DNA of 34,524 nucleotides from Collinsella sp. (lineage in GTDB: Bacteria; Actinomycetota; Coriobacteriia; Coriobacteriales; Coriobacteriaceae): assembly GCA_022745215.1 (NCBI GenBank), contig JAIIWC010000012.1:1-34524 (forward strand), in the 5' to 3' direction. The notes beneath the pieces were generated by a model, which was not told the origin of the DNA, did not search any database, and worked only from the letters and a program-made list of their open reading frames with translations. This document shows, in pieces, positions 7,283-17,942 of the stretch. Numbering within the stretch: the first letter of the stretch is position 1; every line of letters starts with the position of its first letter. The translations under genes and the position numbers were made by a program.

Positions 7283-8953
7283 TTAGGCCTCGCCGTGCTC
7301 CTCTTCCCAGCTGCGGTCGTCGTATTTCTCGACCACGGCGTCGTCGTCAAAGTACAGCGGCTTGTCCAGGTTGCGGGGCTTAAAGCCCTCCATAAACTTG
7401 TCGCGGCCAAAGCTCTCGGGAATCGCCACGGGATAGCGGCCGGTAAAGCACGCGTCGCAGTAGCCGCCCTTGGGCATGACCTTAAGCAGGCCCTCGACCG
7501 AAAGGAAGGCCAGCGAATCGGCGCCGATATACTCGCAAATCTCGTCGACCGTCTTGTTGGCGCTGATAAGCTGCGACTGCACGTCGGTATCGATACCGTA
7601 GAAGCACGGCCAAATGACCTCGGGCGAGTTGATGCGGATGTGAATCTCCTTGGCGCCGGCGTTGCGCAGCATCTTGACGAGCTGCACCATGGTGGTGCCG
7701 CGCACGATGGAGTCGTCGATGACGACCAGGCGCTTGCCCTCGATATTGTCGCGCAGCGGGTTGAGTTTCATACGCACGCCCATGGCGCGCAACTCCTGCG
7801 TAGGCTCGATAAACGTACGGCCCACGTAGCGGTTCTTGATAAGGCCCTCGCCAAAGGGAATACCGCTCTCGTGCGAATACCCCTCCGCGGGCGGCAGGCC
7901 GGAGTCGGGCACGCCGATGACCAGGTCGGCCTCGACGGGCTCCTCGTGTGCCAGCTGGCGACCCATGTCGTAACGGCAGGCATAGACGCTCTTGCCGTTC
8001 ATGATGGAGTCGGGGCGGGCAAAGTAGACCTGCTCAAAGATGCAGTTGGCGGGCTCTTCGGCTGCAGGCACGCCCTGCTCGGATACCAGACCCTCGGCGC
8101 TGATGCGCAAGATCTCGCCGGGACGGACGTCACGGACGTACTCGGCACCCACGATGTCGAGTGCGCAGGTCTCGGAAGCAACGACCCAGCCGCCGGCGCG
8201 CGTGACACGGACGGCGGAGTCGACCGTCGCGGCGCCGTCCTGCGACGGCAGCTGCGAAACGGCTGCGGCATCGGCCTGGTCCAGACCCTCGTCCACCAGC
8301 TTGCCCAGCACGAGCGGGCGAATGCCGTGTGGATCGCGGAATGCGTAGAGCGCTTGCTCGTTGATGAGCGTCATGGCGTAGCCGCCGCGCACGAGCTCCA
8401 TGGTCTTGCGAATGCCCTCGCGCAGATGGCCCGTACGCTGGGTAAAGTAGCCGATGAGTTTGGTCGCGACCTCGGAATCCGAATTGGAGAGGAATGGCAC
8501 GCCCAGCTCGATCAGCTGGCGGCGCAGCTCGTCGGTGTTGACCAGAGTGCCGTTGTGAGCAAGCGCGATAATGACGCTGTTGATGGTAGAGAGGTGCGGC
8601 TGAGAGGCTTCCCAGCTCTTGGCGCCGGCGGTGCCGTAGCGCACATGACCCACGGCCAGCTGGCCGGAGAGCGTCGACAGGTCGGCATTGGAGAACACGC
8701 GGTCGAGCAGGCCCAGATCCTTGCGGACCATAACCGTGCCGCCGTCACCCACGGCGATTCCCGCCGATTCCTGGCCACGGTGCTGCAGTGCACGCAGGCC
8801 AAAGTACGTCAGTCGAGCCACGTCGCGATCGGGCGCCCATACGCCGAAAATGCCACATTCCTCATGCAGCTGGTCGGAGTCCGGATCATACGTCGACATG
8901 GTGTTCACCTGTCCCGCGGCACGCTCGGCCGCGCGGATGGTTTCTTGAGACAT
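7283..8953 (-). CDS. purF: Amidophosphoribosyltransferase PurF
   Basis: Commits PRPP and glutamine to purine synthesis, making phosphoribosylamine. The N-terminal Ntn-hydrolase nucleophile is C33 in HEECGIFGVW, so residues 1-32 would be a propeptide removed on maturation. The PRPP loop LVVIDDSIVRGTTM is present in the C-terminal phosphoribosyltransferase domain. Late cysteines (YCDACF) could form part of an iron-sulfur site, as in the Bacillus-type enzyme. The start ATG 8953 has GAGGGG upstream; ATG 8899 (MSTYDPDSDQ) also has an AGGTG and would give a shorter propeptide. It leads the purF-purM-purN group. Confidence 0.96.
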   Translation of the reverse strand: MSQETIRAAERAAGQVNTMSTYDPDSDQLHEECGIFGVWAPDRDVARLTYFGLRALQHRGQESAGIAVGDGGTVMVRKDLGLLDRVFSNADLSTLSGQLAVGHVRYGTAGAKSWEASQPHLSTINSVIIALAHNGTLVNTDELRRQLIELGVPFLSNSDSEVATKLIGYFTQRTGHLREGIRKTMELVRGGYAMTLINEQALYAFRDPHGIRPLVLGKLVDEGLDQADAAAVSQLPSQDGAATVDSAVRVTRAGGWVVASETCALDIVGAEYVRDVRPGEILRISAEGLVSEQGVPAAEEPANCIFEQVYFARPDSIMNGKSVYACRYDMGRQLAHEEPVEADLVIGVPDSGLPPAEGYSHESGIPFGEGLIKNRYVGRTFIEPTQELRAMGVRMKLNPLRDNIEGKRLVVIDDSIVRGTTMVQLVKMLRNAGAKEIHIRINSPEVIWPCFYGIDTDVQSQLISANKTVDEICEYIGADSLAFLSVEGLLKVMPKGGYCDACFTGRYPVAIPESFGRDKFMEGFKPRNLDKPLYFDDDAVVEKYDDRSWEEEHGEA

Positions 8954-8995
8954 GGTATCCCCTCAGAGCCTCGTATTTTTGGCGTTACCCGCCTT

Positions 8996-9024
8996 ATTAT
9001 ACGCACGGCGCGACGTGCTCCCCA
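8996..9024 (-). promoter_or_regulatory. purF: Probable purF promoter
   Basis: A perfect -10 box TATAAT (8996-9001, minus strand) lies about 45 nt before the purF start. The -35 position (17-bp spacer) reads TGGGGA, a poor match. It faces away from the plus-strand promoter at 9185, as expected for divergent genes. Confidence 0.45.
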
Positions 9025-9184
9025 GCGCATGAGCAGCGCTTTTTAAAAGCCCACCGAGCTAATAATCCGTTTTGTTGCCAAACATTTTATCGGTCTGTCC
9101 AGCGTAAGTGCCCGCGCCCCCAGATGGCCGCCGCGTCCGCCGTTGGGGATTACAAAGTTGCAATTGGGACGTTCGTCCTGTCTT

Positions 9185-9213
9185 TTGGCAGGTCGGCGGC
9201 GTATCCTTATAAT
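9185..9213 (+). promoter_or_regulatory. Sigma-70 type promoter of the PF06541-like gene
   Basis: TTGGCA (9185-9190), a 17-bp spacer and TATAAT (9208-9213) form a near-consensus promoter. Transcription would start near 9220, leaving a short leader with the AGAAAGG ribosome-binding site before ATG 9240. This is the best promoter match in the window. Confidence 0.8.
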
Positions 9214-9239
9214 CTACAACAAAGCGAGAAAGGTTCTGT

Positions 9240-10469
9240 ATGGATCGAAACGAACTCGACCCCAGCGTCCCCAGCGCCACGGAGGTCAAGAAGATCCCCC
9301 TCATCATTAAGGTGTACGCCGTCCTGTGCATCCTTTCCGGCGTGGGCACGCTCCCGTCGGTCGCTGCCTTTATGTGGCGGGTCATCACGGCACTTGTTAA
9401 CGGCAACGCCGCCGAAAAGCTCGGCGACAACACGCTCGTCGCAGTCGGCCTTATCGTCGCCGGCATCATGCTCTCTGCGGCAAGTGCCGTCATCCTAATC
9501 ATCTTTGGCCTGGACCTTATCAAAAACCAGCGCCGCAACGCCGCCCGCCTGTCCTACATCCTTATTGCATTCACCGTCGTCGAGCTTTTGGTCGACGTGA
9601 TGCTCCAGGGCATCGGGCCCTTCCTACTGCGTCCCGCGATCCAGCTCGGCATCCTTGTTGCACTTTCGGCAACCGTCGACCCCACGCTGCGTCAGGAGCG
9701 CGAACTGCAGCGCCGCCTGCAGGAGATGCTCGACCGCGACGCCGCCGCCGAGGGCATGCTCGGCCGCGATGAAACCGGCGAAGGCTACATCAAGCTCAAC
9801 TACTTCAACCTGTTCTGGGTATTCTTTGTCTGCTGCGTGCTCGGCCTGATCGCCGAGGACATCTGGCACATGACGGTCGACGACCCGGGCGTCTACCAGA
9901 ACCGCGCCGGCATGCTGTTTGGCCCCTTCAGCCCCATCTACGGATTTGGCGCCGTGCTCATGACCATGGTGCTTAACCGCTTCTACAAAAAGAACCCCAT
10001 CATCATTTTCCTGGTGAGCGCCCTGCTCGGCGCCAGTTTTGAGGTGTTCGTGGGCTGGTTTATGCAGACCGCGTTTGGCGTGGTCTCGTGGAGCTACTCG
10101 CACATAACGCTGTTCGGTTTGCCCGATCCGCTCGTGGTCCTCACGGGCGGGCGCACCTGCACGGGCTTCGCCTGCCTGTGGGGCCTGGGCGGCCTCATCT
10201 GGATCAAGCTGCTGCTGCCGAGGCTGCTTAAGCTTATCAACAAGATCCCCTGGAAGAGCCGCTACTCGGCCACCGTCATCTTTACCGTTATCATGCTGGT
10301 CGACGGCGTCATGACGCTGCAGTCGCTCGACTACTGGTACCAGCGCGTTAATGGCACGGAGCCGGACATTCCCGTCGCACAGTTCTACGGAGAGCACTTC
10401 GATAACGAATACATGGAAAACCGCTTCCAGAGCATGACCATGAGCCCCAAGGATGCGACGCGCGTGTAG
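9240..10469 (+). CDS. Multi-pass membrane protein, putative ABC-transporter type IV (PF06541/CmpB-like)
   Basis: A 409-aa integral membrane protein. The first ~150 residues hold about four hydrophobic segments separated from the rest by a charged, helix-forming linker (LRQERELQRRLQEMLDRDAA). The C-terminal half resembles PF06541: YFNLFWVFFVCCVLGLIAE, FGPFSPIYGFGAVL, GASFEVFVGWFMQ and a late WSYSHITLFGLPDP segment. Despite the family name no transport function is proven, and no ATPase is adjacent. It has its own strong promoter and ends at a terminator, so it is a single-gene unit on the strand opposite its neighbours. Confidence 0.82.
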   Translation: MDRNELDPSVPSATEVKKIPLIIKVYAVLCILSGVGTLPSVAAFMWRVITALVNGNAAEKLGDNTLVAVGLIVAGIMLSAASAVILIIFGLDLIKNQRRNAARLSYILIAFTVVELLVDVMLQGIGPFLLRPAIQLGILVALSATVDPTLRQERELQRRLQEMLDRDAAAEGMLGRDETGEGYIKLNYFNLFWVFFVCCVLGLIAEDIWHMTVDDPGVYQNRAGMLFGPFSPIYGFGAVLMTMVLNRFYKKNPIIIFLVSALLGASFEVFVGWFMQTAFGVVSWSYSHITLFGLPDPLVVLTGGRTCTGFACLWGLGGLIWIKLLLPRLLKLINKIPWKSRYSATVIFTVIMLVDGVMTLQSLDYWYQRVNGTEPDIPVAQFYGEHFDNEYMENRFQSMTMSPKDATRV

Positions 10470-10490
10470 CGCTCACCGCGCCCAAAACGC

Positions 10491-10530
10491 AAAATGCCCG
10501 CCGGTATCACACGTACCGGTGGGCATTTTT
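10491..10530. terminator. Bidirectional intrinsic terminator between convergent genes
   Basis: AAAATGCCCGCCGGTA pairs with TACCGGTGGGCATTTT with one G-T wobble and an 8-nt loop. TTTTT follows on the plus strand and TTTT on the minus strand. It sits between the plus-strand membrane-protein gene and the minus-strand MoaE-like gene. Confidence 0.85.
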
Positions 10531-10559
10531 ATAAACGATCCTTCTATCGACGCAACCCT

Positions 10560-10976
10560 CTATGCCTCGCGCTCAACCTCACTCACGCATTCGTTCTTGA
10601 TGGTGCCAACGAGCGCCTGCAGCGCATCGACCACGTGCGGGCGAATGTCCCCGCCGATAAGCACGAGCATGATGTCGTCACCTACGGCAAGCTCGCCGCT
10701 TGCCAGCCACACGCGCACATAGCCGATACCCGGCATCGCGCGCGTGGCCTCGATAGCAGACCGTACCTTTTCGGCATCGTAGTCAAAGACCATGCCGCCC
10801 ACCCTGTGGCCTGGCGCCACGCCATCGGTCTCGACTCTGCGCACCTCGGCCTTGGGCGTCGCACGCACCACACCGTTATGCGTCAGATACATCCCGCAGC
10901 CTGCCGCCGAAGCATCGGCCTTGGCCTCGCGCAGCCAAACATCAATCGAAGGCATCAATTTGCCACTCTCAAGCAT
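10560..10976 (-). CDS. MoaE-like protein (molybdopterin synthase large-subunit fold), divergent
   Basis: A protein of about 138 aa. Its second half follows the MoaE pattern: GYVRVWLASGELAVGDDIMLVLIGGDIRPHVVDALQALV in the family-typical order G.V.V...G.L..GD.I..V.I....R. MoaE with MoaD inserts the dithiolene sulfurs of molybdopterin. The end reads LVGTIKNECVSEVE, where E. coli MoaE has the lysine-containing LKTRAPFWKRE, so the catalytic lysines look replaced. No other molybdenum-cofactor genes are in the window. The ATG at 10976 fits the AAGGGAG site better than the one at 10979. It may have another role. Confidence 0.65.
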   Translation of the reverse strand: MLESGKLMPSIDVWLREAKADASAAGCGMYLTHNGVVRATPKAEVRRVETDGVAPGHRVGGMVFDYDAEKVRSAIEATRAMPGIGYVRVWLASGELAVGDDIMLVLIGGDIRPHVVDALQALVGTIKNECVSEVEREA

Positions 10977-10997
10977 CATTTCTCCCTTACCGTCGTC

Positions 10998-11034
10998 GAG
11001 TAGCCAATTTGGGACGGGGCCTTTTTAGCTACTC
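10998..11034. repeat. Short hairpin repeat with GGGACGGGGC core, copy 1
   Basis: GAGTAGC (10998-11004) and GCTACTC (11028-11034) pair around AATTTGGGACGGGGC plus a T-run. A second copy of the 15-nt core AATTTGGGACGGGGC is at 34353-34387. It lies in the gap between the sortase and MoaE-like genes. On the plus strand it has a T-run inside the loop, not after the stem, so it is not a normal terminator. Confidence 0.75.
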
Positions 11035-11043
11035 TCGAACAAC

Positions 11044-12042
11044 TTATTCCTCGACCGGCGTGAGCACCATGACGGCGCGTGTGTTGCTCAGCGACAGCGA
11101 ACGACAGGTCACGAGCGTTACAACCTTAGTTGCCGAAGCGGCACGATCGGTGGCATCGCTCGCCACCGCGGAGGCACCGTCGAGCATCTCGGACAGGTAG
11201 TTCTTGAGCCCGTCGTCGCCCTCAAAATTGGTCGTGCGCGCCTTGGCATACGTGTCCTCGACAACTTTGGTCGCCAGTGGTCGCAGCTTATACGTAGCAT
11301 CCCGTGTGATGTAATACACAAACTCGATGCTATCGAACGTCGCCTGATCAGTGGTGTCCGAAATCACGTTGAACATCGACCCATCGTTCATATGGTGGCC
11401 GTAGATCGTGGTCTGCTGGTCGACCATTCCCGGCGCGGTGTCATCGCTATCCAGGAAAATGGCACCGGACGCGTTAGCCGTTCCGTCGAACAGCGTGTTG
11501 AGGTATTTGGAGTTGTTGTTGGTCTGCACCACGGGATAATTGATGTTGGTTCCCGGCACGTAAATCCAACCCACAATCTCGGGGTTCGTCTGAGCAAGCG
11601 CATCAAAGTCGATAATCGGCACGCCGCTGGCGTCCTTATCGCTTACATATTGCTTCTCGATTTTCTGATACGAATCGCTCGCCTGCTTATAGCCAATCTG
11701 GGCATTAATAAAAATAGCGGCGGCGGCGACAATCAGGCCGATACCGATGATGATGAGTAGAATGGGAATAATGGAGCGGCGCTTTTTGCGCGGCGGCTCG
11801 GTGTAATCCGACGGCGCGGCATGCGATGAAGACCGGGGCGGCTTCTTAGCGGAGCTATAAGACGAAGGACGATATGCGGCCGGCGCGTCCTGTCGACGAT
11901 GCGTCGCCGGTGTCACGGGGCGCGGCGCGCGTGGCTGCTGAGGAGAGGATGTCCGACCCTGCTGCGCCGCATGGGCAGCACCCGGCTTCGACGGATCGGG
12001 AATCTGAGAAGCCTTGAATCGTTTTCCCTGATAATCGGACAT
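11044..12042 (-). CDS. srtB: Class B sortase with proline-rich cytoplasmic N-terminus
   Basis: A transpeptidase that would join sorting-signal proteins to the cell wall or link pilins. The catalytic residues are H216 (TIYGHHMND), C313 (VTLVTCRS) and R322 (SNTRAVMV). The class B pattern GWIYVPGTNINYPVVQ and NNSKYLN is present. At 332 aa it is longer than typical class B sortases because a Ser/Pro/Arg-rich, probably disordered stretch (1-90) precedes the single transmembrane helix (about 91-113). The start at 12042 has AAGGAGAGCC. It follows purE by 35 nt, and no substrate with an LPXTG-like signal is in the window. Confidence 0.9.
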   Translation of the reverse strand: MSDYQGKRFKASQIPDPSKPGAAHAAQQGRTSSPQQPRAPRPVTPATHRRQDAPAAYRPSSYSSAKKPPRSSSHAAPSDYTEPPRKKRRSIIPILLIIIGIGLIVAAAAIFINAQIGYKQASDSYQKIEKQYVSDKDASGVPIIDFDALAQTNPEIVGWIYVPGTNINYPVVQTNNNSKYLNTLFDGTANASGAIFLDSDDTAPGMVDQQTTIYGHHMNDGSMFNVISDTTDQATFDSIEFVYYITRDATYKLRPLATKVVEDTYAKARTTNFEGDDGLKNYLSEMLDGASAVASDATDRAASATKVVTLVTCRSLSLSNTRAVMVLTPVEE

Positions 12043-12077
12043 GGCTCTCCTTATACTGCGGTGAAACGGCGGAACGC

Positions 12078-12542
12078 CTAGGCGTCAGCCATCTCCTGTT
12101 TCATCTTCTCGATAACCTTGCGGTACTCGGGGTCGCAAGCACCCAGAATCTGCGTGGCATAGATGGCGGCGTTCTTGGCACCGTTGATGGCAACGCAGGC
12201 CACGGGCACGCCGGAGGGCATCTGCACCATCGACAGCAGCGAATCCATGCCGCCCAGGTCACTCGTCTTCATAGGCACGCCGATAACCGGCAGCGGCGTA
12301 AAGGCAGCCACGACACCACCCAAGTGAGCGGCCTTGCCGGCGGCGGCGATAATCACTTTGATACCGCGATCGGCGGCAGTCGAAGCCCACTCGTGGACCT
12401 TCGCCGGCGTGCGGTGCGCGCTCGCAATGACGAGCTCATAGGGCACACCCAGTGCCTCGAGCTCGGCGGTGCAGCCTTCCATAACGCCCAGATCGGACTT
12501 GGAACCCATGATGATCCCGACAACCGGCTTCTGATCTGCCAT
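12078..12542 (-). CDS. purE: N5-carboxyaminoimidazole ribonucleotide mutase PurE (class I)
   Basis: Converts N5-CAIR to CAIR in purine synthesis. The 154-aa protein has the class I motifs GSKSD (13-17), SAHRTP with the catalytic H43, and AAHLGGVVAAFTPLPVIGVP. The start is ATG 12542, since AGGAGGT lies 8 nt upstream; the ATG at 12548 would be only 2 nt from it. PurK, which makes the N5-CAIR substrate, is not in this window. The sortase gene follows closely, probably in the same transcript. Confidence 0.95.
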   Translation of the reverse strand: MADQKPVVGIIMGSKSDLGVMEGCTAELEALGVPYELVIASAHRTPAKVHEWASTAADRGIKVIIAAAGKAAHLGGVVAAFTPLPVIGVPMKTSDLGGMDSLLSMVQMPSGVPVACVAINGAKNAAIYATQILGACDPEYRKVIEKMKQEMADA

Positions 12543-12605
12543 AAACATAGACCTCCTGTTGAGAGCGGTGACGCAGCGAATCCGCGACCCTTAACTACTG
12601 AGAGT

Positions 12606-12634
12606 AGTATAGCTGCTCCCGTCCCTGCGGTCTT
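12606..12634 (-). promoter_or_regulatory. purE: Possible purE promoter
   Basis: A -10 box TATACT (12606-12611, minus strand) overlaps a small palindrome ACTACT-GAG-AGTAGT (12594-12608). The -35 position with a 17-bp spacer reads AAGACC, a weak match. Its place about 64 nt before the purE start supports it. Confidence 0.4.
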
Positions 12635-12640
12635 TGTGGC

Positions 12641-12722
12641 GCTTCGCGGGCGGGCCGGGCTTTATCTTCACTCCGGTTGCTTCGCAAAGTCGTTCAGATA
12701 AAGCCCGGCCCGCCCGCGAAGC
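12641..12722. repeat. Perfect 27-bp inverted repeat with 28-nt loop
   Basis: The arms 12641-12667 and 12696-12722 are perfectly complementary and very GC-rich (GGGCGGGCCGGGC), with an AT-rich inner end (TTTATCT). The loop carries TTGCTTCGCAAAG, itself self-complementary. No T-run follows, so it is not an intrinsic terminator. It lies between purE and carB, just upstream of the proposed purE promoter. Confidence 0.9.
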
Positions 12723-12770
12723 ACCTGCGACCTACCGGGGATTGCTATGACGTACGTTGGCTGAAATATT

Positions 12771-12819
12771 AGTGTGGGCCCCCTCGTTCGGATGAACGAG
12801 GGGGCCCACACTCTTTTTT
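12771..12819 (+). terminator. Strong intrinsic terminator in plus orientation, with no plus-strand gene upstream
   Basis: A perfect 19-bp stem (12771-12789 with 12794-12812, loop GGAT) is followed by C and six T on the plus strand. Read on the minus strand, from carB, the tail is only AATATTT. It may be a weak terminator for carB, or the end of an unrecognised plus-strand transcript from 12.55-12.77 kb. Confidence 0.8.
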
Positions 12820-12881
12820 ATTCAGCCCTAGTCATCACGCAAAGCCACTTCGGCAGCACACGGTGCGGCCAAGTCACCGCA

Positions 12882-12966
12882 GGCCGGGGCGGGAGGCGGA
12901 CCTTTCTCTCGGAAAACTTCGCGAAGCCCAGTTTCCGAGAGAAAGTGTCCGGCTGCCGCCCCGGCC
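12882..12966. repeat. Long hairpin (about 33-bp imperfect stem) just after carB
   Basis: The arms begin GGCCGGGGCGG and end CCGCCCCGGCC, and include TTTCTCTCGGAAA with its complement. There are two mismatches and a one-base bulge. The loop contains CTTCGCGAAG. It starts 13 nt after the carB stop codon. A second pair of arms (12853-12865 with 12982-12994, 13 bp perfect) encloses it, and the right arm is the last codons of carB. Confidence 0.85.
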
Positions 12967-12978
12967 GACCAGGTCACA

Positions 12979-16293
<3,315 letters not shown>

Positions 16294-16294
16294 G

Positions 16295-17734
16295 TTAGTT
16301 CTCCTCGGTCGCAGCGTTCTCGAACTCGGCGAAATTCCAGCCGGCGAGGCGGTCCCTCGCGGTGTCGATGTCCAGGTAGTTCTCCTCGCCGTCCATGAGT
16401 CGCGTAAAGGCGGTAAAGAGATAGTGGGCATCGGTGGGGCCGGGCGAGGCCTCGGGGTGGTACTGGACCGAGAAACACGGGGCGTCGAGCAGCTGGATGC
16501 CCTCGGCGGTGCCGTCGTTGAGGTTCACATGTGTCAGGCGAATGCGGCCGAAGCGCTCGTTCATCACAACCGGCGCGATGCCGCGGCGCACCCAGACGCG
16601 CAGGTCACCGTCGGCCGCATGCTCGGTTTCGCCGCCGGAAAGCTCCGGAATCAGTTTGCCCAGACTGGGGAACAGCAGGCCAAAGCCGTGGTTTTGCGCG
16701 GTGATCTCCACGCGACGGCTCACCAGATTCATAACCGGCTGGTTACCGCCACGGTGACCGAATTTAAGCTTTTCCATTTGGGCGCCGCAGGCCAGGCTGA
16801 TCATCTGGTGACCAAGACAAATACCAAAGACCGGCACCTTGCCGATCAGCTGCTGTACCTGCTCGTAGGTCTCCACCACGGCGTCGGGGTCGCCGGGGCC
16901 GTTGGACAAAAAGACGCCATCGGGATTCATCTCGAGCACCTGCTGGGCGGGCGTATCCCACGGCACGACGGTAAGGTCGCAGCCGGCGCGGACCAGCCCC
17001 TCCAGAATGCCGCGCTTCACACCGCAGTCGTAGGCGACCACTTTGTGACGGGCAGGAGCGGCAGTCGCAAGCGCAAAGTCATGCGTGGCAGGCAGGTCGG
17101 CGGCCGCAAACTCGTGAGGCGCGGGGCAACTTACGGTCTTGACCAGGTTCTCGCCTACCAGCGTGGGCGCTGCGGCCAGACGCTCGGCAAGCTCGTCGAC
17201 GTCGAAGATCTCGGTCGAGATAATGCCCATCTTGGAACCATTGTCGCGCAGATGGCGCACCAGAGCGCGGGTGTCGACACCCTCGATAGCGACGATGCCG
17301 TGAGCGCGCAGGTACTCCGGCACGCTGACGGCCGAGCGCCAGTTAGAAGGCGTGGCGCACATGTCGCGAACGATCATGCCGCGCATAGCCGGAGCGCTCG
17401 CAGGGCGCACGGCGTCGCCGGGGAAGGCCGACTGGACATCGGTCTCGTCGATACCGTAATTGCCGATCTGCGGATAGGTCATGGTTACAATTTGGCCGGC
17501 ATAACTCGGGTCGGTCATGACCTCAAAGTAGCCCTCGAGCGAAGTGTTGAAGCAGACTTCGCCGGTCGCGGTGCCCTCGGCGCCGCATGCACGTCCATAA
17601 AAAATGGTCCCATCCTCAAGATACAGGATACAGGGACCGCAGGTGCCCTTGCTGGTTTTGGCCAGCATACGCTGGCAAAGCTCGCTGGGCGCGAAGGTGC
17701 GGGCGGCAGCGCCCGCGGTATGGTTGTTCGCCAT
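16295..17734 (-). CDS. carA: Carbamoyl-phosphate synthase small subunit CarA (glutamine amidotransferase)
   Basis: Hydrolyses glutamine and passes ammonia to CarB. The class I triad is visible: C306 in VFGICLGHQ, and H426 with E428 in QYHPEASPGP. At 479 aa it is about 100 residues longer than E. coli CarA. There is an extra N-terminal stretch of about 33 residues, an insert of about 35 residues after ITAQNHGF (about 352-397), and a C-terminal tail of about 25. The start ATG 17734 has GAAGGAGAA upstream. The reading frame is intact through the insert. Confidence 0.96.
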   Translation of the reverse strand: MANNHTAGAAARTFAPSELCQRMLAKTSKGTCGPCILYLEDGTIFYGRACGAEGTATGEVCFNTSLEGYFEVMTDPSYAGQIVTMTYPQIGNYGIDETDVQSAFPGDAVRPASAPAMRGMIVRDMCATPSNWRSAVSVPEYLRAHGIVAIEGVDTRALVRHLRDNGSKMGIISTEIFDVDELAERLAAAPTLVGENLVKTVSCPAPHEFAAADLPATHDFALATAAPARHKVVAYDCGVKRGILEGLVRAGCDLTVVPWDTPAQQVLEMNPDGVFLSNGPGDPDAVVETYEQVQQLIGKVPVFGICLGHQMISLACGAQMEKLKFGHRGGNQPVMNLVSRRVEITAQNHGFGLLFPSLGKLIPELSGGETEHAADGDLRVWVRRGIAPVVMNERFGRIRLTHVNLNDGTAEGIQLLDAPCFSVQYHPEASPGPTDAHYLFTAFTRLMDGEENYLDIDTARDRLAGWNFAEFENAATEEN

Positions 17735-17787
17735 AATTCTCCTTCCCGGTCTCACAGGACCGGCTTAAAGGTGTGTAGTTAGGCCTC

Positions 17788-17803
17788 GCGGTATTGTAAC
17801 CGC
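17788..17803 (-). promoter_or_regulatory. carA: Candidate carA -10 box inside a palindrome
   Basis: The minus strand reads GCGGT-TACAAT-ACCGC: a good -10 hexamer framed by 5-bp inverted arms, about 55 nt before the carA start. The -35 position reads ACGCCA, a weak match. The arms could be an operator covering the promoter, or a chance hairpin. Confidence 0.4.
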
Positions 17804-17894
17804 AAGCATGCCTCATGGCGTTAATTTCATCAAATTGTTTACGAAATGATAATTATGACTTTCTATGCATAATGATTATTTAATCCCCGTCCCA

Positions 17895-17936
17895 GAAAAA
17901 TTATCCCGCGTGGGCTTGTGACTCACGCGGGATAAT
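17895..17936 (-). terminator. Intrinsic terminator of the 17943-18908 gene
   Basis: On the minus strand ATTATCCCGCGTG pairs perfectly with CACGCGGGATAAT (13 bp, 11-nt loop), followed by TTTTTC. It ends the ABC exporter/membrane-protein transcript before the carA promoter region. Confidence 0.9.
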
Positions 17937-17942
17937 GGCCTC

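Noticed and set aside
7199..9046. 615-aa open frame on the plus strand opposite purF
   Set aside because: It lies antisense to a clear purF and mirrors its codon bias. It has no recognisable domain or suitable start site. Long antisense frames are common in GC-rich DNA.
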